DNA of 64,000 bases, taken from contig JAHXQP010000030.1 in assembly GCA_019391515.1 (NCBI GenBank), positions 124,001 through 188,000 on the forward strand, given 5' to 3'. Position numbers and translations under genes: made by a program. The notes beneath the pieces were generated by a model. It worked only from the letters and a program-made list of their open reading frames with translations. It had not been told where the DNA came from and did no database searches. The DNA comes from Clostridiaceae bacterium (lineage in GTDB: Bacteria > Bacillota > Clostridia > Tissierellales > Sporanaerobacteraceae). This document shows positions 9,124 to 17,569 of the stretch, in pieces; the stretch's first letter is position 1, and every line of letters starts with the position of its first letter.

Positions 9124-10458
9124 ATGAATATTTTTAAGAATAAAAAATTAGGTTTATTTTTAACCTCACTAGTAGTTTTATCTTTAATTCTATCTTCTTA
9201 TATTCCATCTTTTGCTCAACCGAGTAAAGTTAAAAATGTAATATTACTTATTGGAGATGGAATGGGCATTGAACAAGTTAACTTAGGAAGAATCTATAAA
9301 AATGATAAGCTCTATATGGACGAGTTTGACTATACAGGCACAGCTTCCACTTATTCAGCAGATCCTAAAAATAAATGGGTAACTGACTCTGCCGCAGCAG
9401 GTACAGCCTTAGCTACTGGAGTAAAAACCTATGATGGCGCCATAAGCGTAGACTTAAATCAACAACCTATTGAGACAATACTTGAAAAAGCCCAAAAAAA
9501 TAAGAAATCAACAGGAATCGTAACTACTACTAGGATAACCCATGCAACACCAGCCTGCTTCGCTTCTCACAATATTCATAGAGATAATGAAAACGAAATA
9601 GCAGAAGATATTATTGAACATGGAGTAGACGTAATTTTAGGAGGAGGAAAAGCTAATTTCCTCGATAAAAATGATAATGGCAAAAGAGAAGATGAGAGAA
9701 ATCTTATAGAAGAAGCTAGAGATAAAGGATATAAATATGTAGATACAAGGGAAAGTCTAAAAAAAGTAAACCATGAAAAAGTTTTGGGTCTATTTAATAA
9801 TTCCCACATAAGTTATAAATTAGATAGAAATCTTACAGTAGAACCAAACCTTAGCGAAATGACAAACAAAGCTATAAATATTTTGAGTAAAAATAATAAG
9901 GGGTTTTTCCTAATGGTTGAAGGTGGAAGAATAGACCATGCTGCTCACAATAATGATCCAGCTACTATGGCTAATGAAGTATTAGATTTCGATGAAGCCG
10001 TAAAAGTTGCCTATGAATTTGCTAAAAAAGATAAACAAACCCTTGTAATAGTCACAGCAGATCATGAAACTGGAGGTATTTCTATTGGTGCTAATAGCAA
10101 ATATGAATATCATCCTGAAATATTAAAAAAACAAAAGAAGTCAATTGAATATTTATTAGACATCATTACAATATCTAACTATAAAACAATAATTAAAGAA
10201 GAGTTGGGTATAAATAATTTAACTAAAAAAGAAGAGTTAGATATAGTTCTTGCATTAAAAAAAAATAATAAAGATAATCTTTCAAAAGCTCTTGTTGATA
10301 CAATAAATACAAGATCAAATACAGGTTGGACTACCGCTGCTCATACAGGGGTTGATGTACCTGTTAAAGCATATGGTCCAAATGCTAATTTATTTTCAAA
10401 ACACTTAGATAATACAGATATAAATAAATTAGCTATAAAATGTATGAAATTAAAGTAA
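9124..10458 (+). CDS. Alkaline phosphatase, secreted (PhoA family)
   Basis: Hydrolyses phosphate monoesters outside the cytoplasm. A signal peptide (basic NKK start, hydrophobic core 10-25, cleavage near SFA at 31) precedes the catalytic domain. The LLIGDGMG metal motif, nucleophile Ser89 in VTDSAAAGTA, the MVEGGRIDHAAHNNDP block, TADHETGG and a C-terminal AAHTGVDVPV give a complete set of zinc ligands and catalytic residues. At 444 residues it is close to E. coli PhoA. Its ribosome binding site lies inside the preceding terminator stem, so translation may depend on how the transcript begins. No PhoB-type box was recognised. Confidence 0.95.
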   Translation: MNIFKNKKLGLFLTSLVVLSLILSSYIPSFAQPSKVKNVILLIGDGMGIEQVNLGRIYKNDKLYMDEFDYTGTASTYSADPKNKWVTDSAAAGTALATGVKTYDGAISVDLNQQPIETILEKAQKNKKSTGIVTTTRITHATPACFASHNIHRDNENEIAEDIIEHGVDVILGGGKANFLDKNDNGKREDERNLIEEARDKGYKYVDTRESLKKVNHEKVLGLFNNSHISYKLDRNLTVEPNLSEMTNKAINILSKNNKGFFLMVEGGRIDHAAHNNDPATMANEVLDFDEAVKVAYEFAKKDKQTLVIVTADHETGGISIGANSKYEYHPEILKKQKKSIEYLLDIITISNYKTIIKEELGINNLTKKEELDIVLALKKNNKDNLSKALVDTINTRSNTGWTTAAHTGVDVPVKAYGPNANLFSKHLDNTDINKLAIKCMKLK

Positions 10459-10510
10459 TTCTTTTACTTTTCATAAATTACATCTATATAAAATCCTAGC
10501 TTACAACTAA

Positions 10511-10554
10511 AAAATGGCAAGGAATTTAATCTGATTAAATTCCTTACCATTTTT
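10511..10554. terminator. Bidirectional terminator between phosphatase and ECF gene
   Basis: A long stem (AAAATGGCAAGGAATTTAAT with its near-perfect complement, one C-A mismatch) closes a CTG loop and has T runs on both strands. It serves both convergent genes. Confidence 0.85.
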
Positions 10555-10556
10555 TA

Positions 10557-11057
10557 TTAATGTAGATCAAATATCCCCGTCTTTTTTAAGGCCATGCTTA
10601 ATGCTGTAGCTACTACTGCTCCAAACAATCCTTGTACTATATTTCCTGGCATAGATGCTAATGCCGCTTTAGCTCCATACATAAATATTTCTGTTATATA
10701 ATAGCCCAAAGCCATCCAAACTCCTCCTAATGCCATAGGAATAATTTGAGCTTTTTTGCCTAAGTTAGTTTCTAATAAACTACCTGCTATAAATCCTTCA
10801 AGTCCTTTAACAATAAAAGTAATAGGAGCATAATGAGTATATCCAAGTAATACATCGGCTAACCCGGAGCCTAAACCTCCTACTATAAAGCCACCTTTTT
10901 TACCAAACATAATTGCAGCTAAAAACACAACCATATCTCCCAAATTCAAATATCCTTTTGTACCTGGAGTTGGTATGTGTATAACCATAGTCATTACAGT
11001 AGTAAGAGCAATCATAACAGCATATCTAGTCATTTCTTTCAAATTTTGATTTTTCAT
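10557..11057 (-). CDS. ECF transporter S component (substrate-binding membrane subunit)
   Basis: A 166-residue membrane protein with about five to six helices and the S-component hallmarks: an N-terminal cytoplasmic stretch, RYAVMIALTTVMTM, then a glycine-rich LNLGDMVVFLAAIMFG and GGLGSGLADVLLGY. This pattern is close to the group annotated as vitamin-precursor (HmpT/PanT-like) S components, but the substrate cannot be assigned. No ATPase or T component adjoins it, so it presumably uses a shared ECF module elsewhere. I start at the ATG 11057, nine nt from AAAGGAG; the upstream TTG at 11066 abuts that site. No riboswitch is recognisable in its ~100-nt leader. Confidence 0.8.
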   Translation of the reverse strand: MKNQNLKEMTRYAVMIALTTVMTMVIHIPTPGTKGYLNLGDMVVFLAAIMFGKKGGFIVGGLGSGLADVLLGYTHYAPITFIVKGLEGFIAGSLLETNLGKKAQIIPMALGGVWMALGYYITEIFMYGAKAALASMPGNIVQGLFGAVVATALSMALKKTGIFDLH

Positions 11058-11163
11058 ATATGTCAACTCCTTTCACATATGTATGGGTACACTATGTGAT
11101 ATGCCAAAATTGTACTCATGTATATGATAATACTTTTTAAACACTTTTTCAATATAAAACGAT

Positions 11164-11193
11164 AAAAAAACTGTCTTTTTAGACAGTTTTTTT
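11164..11193 (-). terminator. Terminator after the MATE gene
   Basis: AAAAAAACTGTCT pairs with AGACAGTTTTTTT around a short loop immediately after the MATE stop codon. It is symmetrical enough to work on both strands. Confidence 0.85.
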
Positions 11194-11194
11194 A

Positions 11195-12628
11195 TTAAAT
11201 TAAATGATCTTGAATTTTTTTACTTTTATGTTTATTTAATTCATAATCTTTCTCTTTAATCTTCTTTGATCTGGATTTTTCAATATTAATATCCAATTTT
11301 TTAGATTCTATTTTCATCAATATAATAGATGTAACACTTGCTATAAAATCAGATATAGGGTAAGATACCCAGGCTCCTATTGCTCCTAAATCTATTATCT
11401 TTATTAAGAATATTGATACTGGGAGAAGTATGATAATTTGTCTAAATATAGATACAACAAATGAAGTCCTTGCTTTACCCAATGCTTGGAAATAATAAAT
11501 TGATACATAGTATATACTTATCATAGGAAATACTGCTATCATTATTCTAAAAGCTTTGGCTGCCTCAACTATGATATCTTTTTCTTTAACAAATACAGAT
11601 ATAAGCTGTTCTGCAAATAATAAACCAATTATCCAAAGAATAGCTGAAGTCATCAAAGCAAAAATAACCGTTTTTTTAACTACTTCCTTTAGCTTTATGT
11701 AGTTCTTTGCTCCTAAATTGTAGGCTGCTATAGGTTGCATAGCTGAACTTATTCCGAGCATAGTTATAAACATGAACATAGAAAGCTTAGATATTACACC
11801 AAGTATTATAACCCCACTGTCTCCTACATGATTTAAAAGTAAATTATTTAACACTGCAAGGAGTATTCCGTCTTCGGCTTCTACAATAAAAGCCGAAAAA
11901 CCTACAGTAATTATAGAAGTTAGAATGTAACTCTTAATTTCAAATCCAAATTTTAATTTATATTCTTTCTTTACATCTATAAAATGTAAATAGGCATACA
12001 TAAATGATATAAATTGAGAAAATATAGTAGCAAAAGCTGCACCTTTAACACCATAAGGCAATTTAACTACTAAAAAATAATCTACAATGGCATTAGTTAC
12101 TGCACCTGTAATAGTACTTTTCAATGCAGTTTTTCTATCTCCTAACGCCATCATAATATAACCTATAGAAATGGTTAAACATTGAAATATGCTACCAAAT
12201 ATTATTATAGATAGATAATCATGAGCATAAGGCAATATTTGCTCACTAGTACCTAACATATTCAAGACATTATCTCTAAATATAAAAATCAAGATAGTCA
12301 TGGGAATCATAGTTAAAAATATAAGACTTAGTGCATTTTTTATAACTGCCTTAATACCTTCGTTATCTTTTTTGCCATTATTTCTTGCAATAGCTGTAGA
12401 AGATCCTATAGCTATCATCATACTAATAGCAACTATAATTCTCTGAATAGGAAATACTACTACTAATGCTCCTATAGCATTCCCTCCTATAATTCTTCCT
12501 ACAAATACTGTATCTACCATATTATATAATTCTGCTACAAGTAAAGATATTATAGCTAGAATTGAAAACTTCATTAAAAGTTTTCCTACATTTTCTTTTT
12601 CAAATATATTATGATCTACCCCATTCAT
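11195..12628 (-). CDS. MATE family efflux transporter
   Basis: A 477-residue polytopic protein with twelve predicted spans, exporting drugs or metabolites in exchange for Na+ or H+. The N-terminal block (LLMKFSILAIISLLVAELYNMVDTVFVGRIIG) and the internally repeated GISSAMQPIAAYNLGAKNY are typical of MATE proteins of the NorM/DinF superfamily. The C-terminal tail is rich in Lys and Ser and probably cytoplasmic. The upstream GTGGAGG-like sequence is internal to a longer frame to 12640, and the GGAGG is correctly spaced only from the ATG at 12628, so I use that start. Substrate unknown; it is monocistronic. Confidence 0.92.
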   Translation of the reverse strand: MNGVDHNIFEKENVGKLLMKFSILAIISLLVAELYNMVDTVFVGRIIGGNAIGALVVVFPIQRIIVAISMMIAIGSSTAIARNNGKKDNEGIKAVIKNALSLIFLTMIPMTILIFIFRDNVLNMLGTSEQILPYAHDYLSIIIFGSIFQCLTISIGYIMMALGDRKTALKSTITGAVTNAIVDYFLVVKLPYGVKGAAFATIFSQFISFMYAYLHFIDVKKEYKLKFGFEIKSYILTSIITVGFSAFIVEAEDGILLAVLNNLLLNHVGDSGVIILGVISKLSMFMFITMLGISSAMQPIAAYNLGAKNYIKLKEVVKKTVIFALMTSAILWIIGLLFAEQLISVFVKEKDIIVEAAKAFRIMIAVFPMISIYYVSIYYFQALGKARTSFVVSIFRQIIILLPVSIFLIKIIDLGAIGAWVSYPISDFIASVTSIILMKIESKKLDINIEKSRSKKIKEKDYELNKHKSKKIQDHLI

Positions 12629-12787
12629 AAAAACCTCCATTATACCTTGCCATATATTTTATAGTCTTTATACTATATCTATATCATAACACTAATTTAT
12701 CTTCTTTTCATTTTTTGAATATATAATATGAAACATTAAATTTTTTATAGTATAATCATATTAAATAACAAAATTGGAGGTAATAAA

Positions 12788-13009
12788 ATGAGTAAGAAAA
12801 TTGACTGTCTTGGTGATTTTTGTCCATTACCTTTACTTAAAGCTGAACAAGAATATAAAAAAATTAAAACCGGAGAAGAATTTACCTTAATAACAGACCT
12901 TAGTTGCGCTACATCTAATATAAGATCTGCTTTCAAAAATGAAAAATGTATAATAGAAGATGAGGAAGAAATGCCGGGAATTTGGAAGATAACTATAAAA
13001 AAACTATAA
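12788..13009 (+). CDS. TusA/SirA-like sulfurtransferase family protein
   Basis: A 73-residue protein with the TusA-fold signature CPLP: Cys12 is the residue that carries persulfide sulfur in this family, and a second Cys7 lies nearby. The later LITDLSCATSNIRSAF segment matches the conserved second half. It has a strong TTGGAGG ribosome binding site. It abuts the convergent LysR gene end to end (13009/13010) and is near a YeiH-type exporter, which fits a role in sulfur (or, in selenium-using anaerobes, possibly selenium) trafficking. The partner is not visible. Confidence 0.88.
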   Translation: MSKKIDCLGDFCPLPLLKAEQEYKKIKTGEEFTLITDLSCATSNIRSAFKNEKCIIEDEEEMPGIWKITIKKL

Positions 13010-13921
13010 CTAACAGAAAGTATCTCTGCCAAACTTTTTCATATAATTAATAAATTTCTTTATATGTTCTTCTTGTAGCTGTTCCTTTCGGTATATCATA
13101 CATATATGACATTCTACATCCACTTCTTTTATTGATCTACTTTTTAAAGTTTCTGTATACAATTCTTTCTTAACAGATATATAAGGAACAATAGATGCAC
13201 CGTGATTTTCTATAACCGATGTCTTTATGGATTCTACACTACCTAATTCCATATGCACATTTACATCATTAAAGGAAATAGAGTTTTCGTTAAATATGTT
13301 TTCTATAATTTTTCTTATACCACTTTCTTCTGGACCAATTACAAAAGGGAGAGAAGCTATTTCTTTAAGGCTTATACTTTCATTTATATTCAATATATCT
13401 TTATTTTTAGGCGAATATATAAATACTAAATCACTTTTACAAAGTTTGATACACTCTATACCTTTCTTATATATAGGAACAGTTACAAAACCTACGTCTG
13501 CACCACGACTTAATATTAAATCCACTACGTTCTTTGTATAATCGCTTTTAGTAGAAAATTTTATATCCTTGTTTTTTTCTTTATAAGTATAAAGTGTACA
13601 AGGTATTAGATACTCACTTACACTGCCAGATGAAGCAATCCTTATTTCTTTTATCTCATCATTATGACACTCTTCTATTTCTTCAATCATATTATTATAT
13701 AGGCTTGAGAATATTTCTGCATACTTAAACACAATTTCTCCTTCTTCCGTTGGCACAACCCCTTTATTACTTCGATCTAAAAGTCTACAGTCTAAAGCTT
13801 TTTCTATAGATTTTAATTGTTGGCTTAATGCAGATTGGGTTAGATGTAGCTTTTTTGCAGCCTTGGATATACTATTTTCTTCTATTATTTCAATAAAAGA
13901 TATTAAATTATAGATATTCAC
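13010..13921 (-). CDS. LysR family transcriptional regulator
   Basis: A 303-residue LTTR with an N-terminal winged helix (SKAAKKLHLTQSALSQQLKSIEKALDCRLLDRS) and a C-terminal periplasmic-binding-like effector domain beginning near residue 90. It is divergent from the YeiH gene, the classical geometry of a LysR protein and its target; E. coli pairs YeiE with YeiH. The ligand is unknown, though sulfite or another sulfur compound is a reasonable guess from that pairing. The intergenic region holds dyads that could be its binding sites. Confidence 0.9.
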   Translation of the reverse strand: MNIYNLISFIEIIEENSISKAAKKLHLTQSALSQQLKSIEKALDCRLLDRSNKGVVPTEEGEIVFKYAEIFSSLYNNMIEEIEECHNDEIKEIRIASSGSVSEYLIPCTLYTYKEKNKDIKFSTKSDYTKNVVDLILSRGADVGFVTVPIYKKGIECIKLCKSDLVFIYSPKNKDILNINESISLKEIASLPFVIGPEESGIRKIIENIFNENSISFNDVNVHMELGSVESIKTSVIENHGASIVPYISVKKELYTETLKSRSIKEVDVECHICMIYRKEQLQEEHIKKFINYMKKFGRDTFC

Positions 13922-13976
13922 AGTATCCCCCTCTCGAAACGTTTTCCAGTATAATATATAGCTATAGGTATTTGAT

Positions 13977-14011
13977 ATTAATTATTCTTATGTACTATAA
14001 GTAGAATTAAT
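13977..14011. promoter_or_regulatory. Candidate LysR operator dyad, LysR-proximal
   Basis: Imperfect inverted repeat with 15-nt arms (12 of 15 positions complementary) centred on CTTAT-N5-ATAAG. It lies about 55 nt upstream of the LysR start, a typical place for autoregulation. Confidence 0.35.
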
Positions 14012-14086
14012 CACTAATACTTGTCTACTTTGTGTATAATTGTAATTGAGTTCTTATTATATAATTAAATGTTACTATTTTAACAA

Positions 14087-14106
14087 GTTATTGTCAATAC
14101 GATAAC
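14087..14106. promoter_or_regulatory. Candidate LysR-type dyad, second site
   Basis: GTTAT-N10-ATAAC, a dyad of the T-N11-A form bound by many LysR proteins. Located mid-way between the divergent genes; the assignment rests on form and place only. Confidence 0.3.
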
Positions 14107-14349
14107 TTTGAAACTCTAAACTATAATTAAATAGCAAAAAACATTTTAAAAATTAGAGATTTTTCTCCATACTAAACTGTCCACTTCCCACTAAATACAA
14201 TAATATAAATTAATACATAAAAATTCTTAAATCAATATTTTTCATTTTAAATTCTTTAAATTTTCTTTTAATTTAGAACTTTTTATAGTTTAGAAGAATG
14301 TAATATTTTATAATTTCTTTATTATTATGAAGGGGAGGCGAACTTATAT

Positions 14350-15414
14350 ATGTTATTAGGTATAGGAGTATGTGTAATTATAGCTTTTTTAGCAACCTAC
14401 TTGGGAGGGCTACAACGTATAATTGGCGGCCCTATGATTGGCCTTTTTATTGGAATGTTAGTTGCCAATATTAAACCACCAGAAGGCGATTTTAAAAATG
14501 GAACAACTTTCGCTGCTAAAAAATTTCTAAACTTAGGAATTATAGTTACAGGAGCAACTTTAAGTTTTAAGGAAATTGTAGGATTTGGAGCTAGCGCACT
14601 ACCTCTTATAATATTTAACATAGCTCTTGCTCTTGGAATCGCTTACTGGATAGGTGGAAAACTAGGGGTAAGCAAAAATACAAGAACCCTAGTAGGAGGA
14701 GGAACTTCTATATGTGGTGGTACTGCCATAGCTACTCTAGCATCTATAATAGAAGCAAAAGAAGAAGAAATGGCTTATGCACTTACAGCAATATTTTTAT
14801 TTGATATTATAGCTGCTCTAGGTTTCCCTTATTTAGGAAGAGCATTAGCTTTATCTCCAGAACAATTTGGTGTAGTAGCAGGAACGGCTATAAATGATAC
14901 ATCTAGTGTAGTAGCTGCAGCGGATACTTTTGATAAGTTATTAGGTAATTTATCAATGTCAACCAGTGGATTAACTGGAGGTAACTTAGCTGTAATAGTA
15001 AAATTAACACGTACAACTATGTTAGTTATTTTAGCTATAATTTTTACTTTTGTTACTATTAATAAGAAAAGAAAGAGTTTAGTCGCTCAAGGAAATAATG
15101 GTTCATCATCAATAAATGATAGCAATAATGAATCAGTAGGTAAAGTAGTGCTTAGAGTATTTCCATGGTTTATATTAATCTTTATAATAGCGGCTCTTCT
15201 AAATACAATAGGAGTATTTCCTGAAAGTGCTGCTCCTTTTATTAAAAAGTTATCAAAATTTTTAGTAACGACAGCCCTTGCTGGTGTAGGATTTAAAATT
15301 AATTTTAAGGATTTATTTACAAAAGGTATAAAACCTATAATGTTAGGTGGATGTACTTGGCTTGGCCTTTGTATATCATCAATGACTTATATATTCTTGA
15401 TAATGCCTAAATAA
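14350..15414 (+). CDS. YeiH-type putative exporter (sulfate exporter family transporter)
   Basis: A 354-residue membrane protein with about ten spans and the UPF0324/YeiH signatures: GPMIGLFIGMLVAN, a GGGTSICGGTAIA block with a conserved cysteine, and TAINDTSSVVAAADTF. The family is annotated as a possible sulfate or sulfonate exporter, but direct biochemical evidence is thin. It is divergent from a LysR gene, as YeiH is in Proteobacteria, and lies close to a TusA-like gene, supporting a sulfur-related role here. A hairpin terminator follows at 15421-15458. Confidence 0.88.
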   Translation: MLLGIGVCVIIAFLATYLGGLQRIIGGPMIGLFIGMLVANIKPPEGDFKNGTTFAAKKFLNLGIIVTGATLSFKEIVGFGASALPLIIFNIALALGIAYWIGGKLGVSKNTRTLVGGGTSICGGTAIATLASIIEAKEEEMAYALTAIFLFDIIAALGFPYLGRALALSPEQFGVVAGTAINDTSSVVAAADTFDKLLGNLSMSTSGLTGGNLAVIVKLTRTTMLVILAIIFTFVTINKKRKSLVAQGNNGSSSINDSNNESVGKVVLRVFPWFILIFIIAALLNTIGVFPESAAPFIKKLSKFLVTTALAGVGFKINFKDLFTKGIKPIMLGGCTWLGLCISSMTYIFLIMPK

Positions 15415-15420
15415 ATATTT

Positions 15421-15458
15421 AAAATAAAAGATGTGAAAAATCACATCTTTTATTTTTT
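15421..15458. terminator. Bidirectional terminator after yeiH-like gene
   Basis: AAATAAAAGATGTGA and TCACATCTTTTATTT pair around an AAAA loop, with T runs on each strand. It ends the plus-strand gene and the convergent PII/DUF1538 operon. Confidence 0.85.
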
Positions 15459-15494
15459 ATCTTTATATAATTAATACCCTAAAATATTATTAAG

Positions 15495-15815
15495 TTAAAA
15501 TTCTTTCCTATGTCGTAATCCTAATAAATTAGATATATGCATAGTAAATATAATTCCTGTTCCTGGTTTTTTAAGGTTTCCTGCTTCTACCATAGTATCA
15601 TATATCTTTTCATATTTTGATTCTTCACTCACTATAAGAATTACTTCCTTTGAAGCCTCTATGTGTATATTTAAAAATTTTTGTATTTCACTTTCTCCTG
15701 TTCCTCTTCCATATAGAATTGTAGCCCCTTTTGCTCCTGCCATCTTTGCTTTATCAACTATTTTATCTGCCTTACCTCTTTCCACTATAGCAACAATACA
15801 TATTTTTTCTTCCAT
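15495..15815 (-). CDS. PII-like (GlnB-fold) regulatory protein paired with DUF1538
   Basis: A 106-residue protein of the PII superfamily. The ferredoxin-like pattern is visible (KICIVAIVERGKADKIVDKAKMAGAKGATILYGRGTG, then the late PGTGIIFTMHIS strand where PII has its nucleotide-binding loop). The T-loop region differs from true GlnB/GlnK and lacks the uridylylated Tyr motif, so it is not a standard nitrogen PII. It starts 17 nt downstream of a DUF1538 membrane-protein gene on the same strand. By analogy with GlnK/AmtB and SbtB/SbtA, it probably binds nucleotides and controls that membrane protein. Confidence 0.82.
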   Translation of the reverse strand: MEEKICIVAIVERGKADKIVDKAKMAGAKGATILYGRGTGESEIQKFLNIHIEASKEVILIVSEESKYEKIYDTMVEAGNLKKPGTGIIFTMHISNLLGLRHRKEF

Positions 15816-15831
15816 CTTATATACTCCTTTC

Positions 15832-16533
15832 TTAAAATTTAGCTAGTATTCCTAAAGTTAAAACAGAAATAACAGCACCTAAAGATGTCAATCCTACAAT
15901 ACCAAATCCATTGAGAAGAGGATCTGAGTTTTCTATTATTTTTGAAAGTCCTATTGCTACTGCCATATTTAAAGGAATATTTACAGGTCCAGTAGTAGAA
16001 CTTGCTGAATCCATTGCTATAGCTACAAATTCATCTGGTGCAAAATAAACAAGTATAAGTATTATAAAGAGTATAGGCATTATTATCTTAGTATTAGGTA
16101 TATTATTCAATATCTTAAATATTCCTAATGCCATTCCTCCTCCAAATCCTATAGCTACAGCTTGAATAAGAACCTTATTAGGGATAGCCCCTATAGATAT
16201 CTCCTCTACTTCTAAAGCTAAAGCCTTTAATGCTGGTTCTACTAAAGTAGCAAAATAGCCTAAAACAAATGCAAAAACTATGATCATCCATTTATAATCA
16301 AGATATATTAAATTTTTTCCTACTGAATCCCCTAATGGGATTAAAGATATAGAAACTCCCTTTAAAAAAAAGTGTAATCCAAGTATACTTAATAAAAATC
16401 CTAATACAAAGTCTTTTAAATTTTCTATAGGTTTCTTAAGAATTAAAATTTGAAACAAGAGAAGAAAAGCTGATATAGGAATAACACTTCTTGCTGTTTC
16501 CCATAATGCTCTTAGCCCCTCTAAACTTTTCAT
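15832..16533 (-). CDS. DUF1538 family membrane protein
   Basis: A 233-residue integral membrane protein with about seven hydrophobic segments. The ISLIPLGDSVG segment and the later FGGGMALGIFKI fit one DUF1538 unit; many relatives carry two units or two adjacent genes, but only one is found here. Function is not established; the family looks like a transporter or channel and is repeatedly found beside PII-like genes, as here. Its ribosome binding site is GGGGGA-like before the ATG at 16533. Confidence 0.75.
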   Translation of the reverse strand: MKSLEGLRALWETARSVIPISAFLLLFQILILKKPIENLKDFVLGFLLSILGLHFFLKGVSISLIPLGDSVGKNLIYLDYKWMIIVFAFVLGYFATLVEPALKALALEVEEISIGAIPNKVLIQAVAIGFGGGMALGIFKILNNIPNTKIIMPILFIILILVYFAPDEFVAIAMDSASSTTGPVNIPLNMAVAIGLSKIIENSDPLLNGFGIVGLTSLGAVISVLTLGILAKF

Positions 16534-16865
16534 TGTAACATCCCCCTTGTTTATTATTTTAAATTAAACTAGAAATATTGTTATTTTTATAAATAATTCT
16601 GAAAATCTTACTAAACCCCCTTGACTTACAGCATCATAATAATTAAAATAGTAAAAGATATACAAAGACAGGAAATAAACTAGAAATGATATTTGAATTT
16701 TTCACATTAAATAGAATTATATCATATTTGATATTATATATAAAATATATGGCTATAATTGAAAAGGATTTATTTATTTACTCATCTTAGGGTAAACATA
16801 ATTATATAGGTATAAAGGTATAGATCATGTTTTATGTAAATCTATAAAGATTGGAGGTATATAAA
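16534..16865. other. Divergent intergenic region
   Basis: 332 bp between the DUF1538 gene (minus) and the TIM-barrel gene (plus). A possible plus-strand promoter is TTGACT (16621-16626), 17 nt, TAAAAT (16644-16649), though this would leave a leader of about 200 nt. No structured RNA recognised. Confidence 0.4.
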
Positions 16866-17540
16866 ATGGAAAGGTATATTCCCGAAGTGAAATCCAAGCT
16901 TAGAAGTCGAATAATAGAAGTACCACCAGTTATATATAAAGCTACTGGAATAAAAGTATTGGGAACTAGAATTAAATCACTACTTTTTTCTACAGATGTA
17001 GCTGTAATAAAAAATACTAATGCTAATTCAATAATAGCAGTATATCCCTTTACTCCTCAACTCTCTATTACTCAAGCAATTTTGGAAGTAGCTCCAGTAC
17101 CTGTTTTTGTCGGAGTAGGTGGTGGACTCACTACAGGAAAAAGATCTGTAGATATTGCCCTTCAAGCAGAACTTATGGGGGCTTATGGTGTAGTAGTCAA
17201 TGCTCCTACTAGTAAAGAAGTAATAAGTAAAATGTATAAGAGGATAGATATACCTATCATTGCAACTATAGCATCTGATTGTGATGATTATAAGGCAAAA
17301 TTAGATGCCGGTGCTAGAATTTTAAATATATCAGGGGGACCAAAAACTGCTGAAATAGTTAGAACTATCAGGAAAGACTATGGAAAAGAACTTCCAATCA
17401 TAGCTACAGGTGGCCCTACAGATGAATCTATATTAGAAACCATTGAATCTGGTGCCAATGCTATTACTTATACCCCACCTTCAAGCGGAGAAGTTTTCTC
17501 CGATATAATGGATCAGTACAGAATAAAAAAAGAAAAATAA
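16866..17540 (+). CDS. TIM-barrel family protein, putative hydrolase
   Basis: A 224-residue soluble protein with a (beta/alpha)8 look: alternating hydrophobic strands and a C-terminal phosphate-binding pattern (ILNISGGPKTAEIV, then PIIATGGPTDESILETIESGANAITYTPP). Close relatives in clostridia are generally labelled simply as hydrolases; I cannot name a substrate. The ATG at 16866 follows TTGGAGG by a normal gap, so the frame's upstream TTG at 16851 is not the start. It is monocistronic with a terminator directly behind it. Confidence 0.65.
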   Translation: MERYIPEVKSKLRSRIIEVPPVIYKATGIKVLGTRIKSLLFSTDVAVIKNTNANSIIAVYPFTPQLSITQAILEVAPVPVFVGVGGGLTTGKRSVDIALQAELMGAYGVVVNAPTSKEVISKMYKRIDIPIIATIASDCDDYKAKLDAGARILNISGGPKTAEIVRTIRKDYGKELPIIATGGPTDESILETIESGANAITYTPPSSGEVFSDIMDQYRIKKEK

Positions 17541-17567
17541 AAAGCCTAAAATTAGGCTTTTTATTTT
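17537..17567. terminator. Bidirectional terminator between TIM-barrel gene and AGCS gene
   Basis: AATAAAAAGCCTAA pairs with TTAGGCTTTTTATT around an AA loop, overlapping the stop of the plus-strand gene and sitting just after the stop of the minus-strand one. Confidence 0.85.
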
Positions 17568-17569
17568 AT

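Larger units (their letters stand above)
13922..14349. other. Divergent regulatory region between LysR gene and yeiH-like gene
   Basis: 428 bp of AT-rich, non-coding DNA. It carries two inverted repeats described separately (13977-14011 and 14087-14106) and an AGGGGAGG ribosome binding site about 10 nt before 14350. No convincing small ORF was found. Confidence 0.6.

Noticed and set aside
11058-11163. Riboswitch before the ECF S component
   Set aside because: The ~100-nt leader does not show the conserved blocks of the folate, thiamine, FMN or cobalamin classes.
15832-16533. Truncated two-unit DUF1538 protein
   Set aside because: The 233-residue frame has a clean start and stop and covers one complete unit; nothing suggests a lost half.
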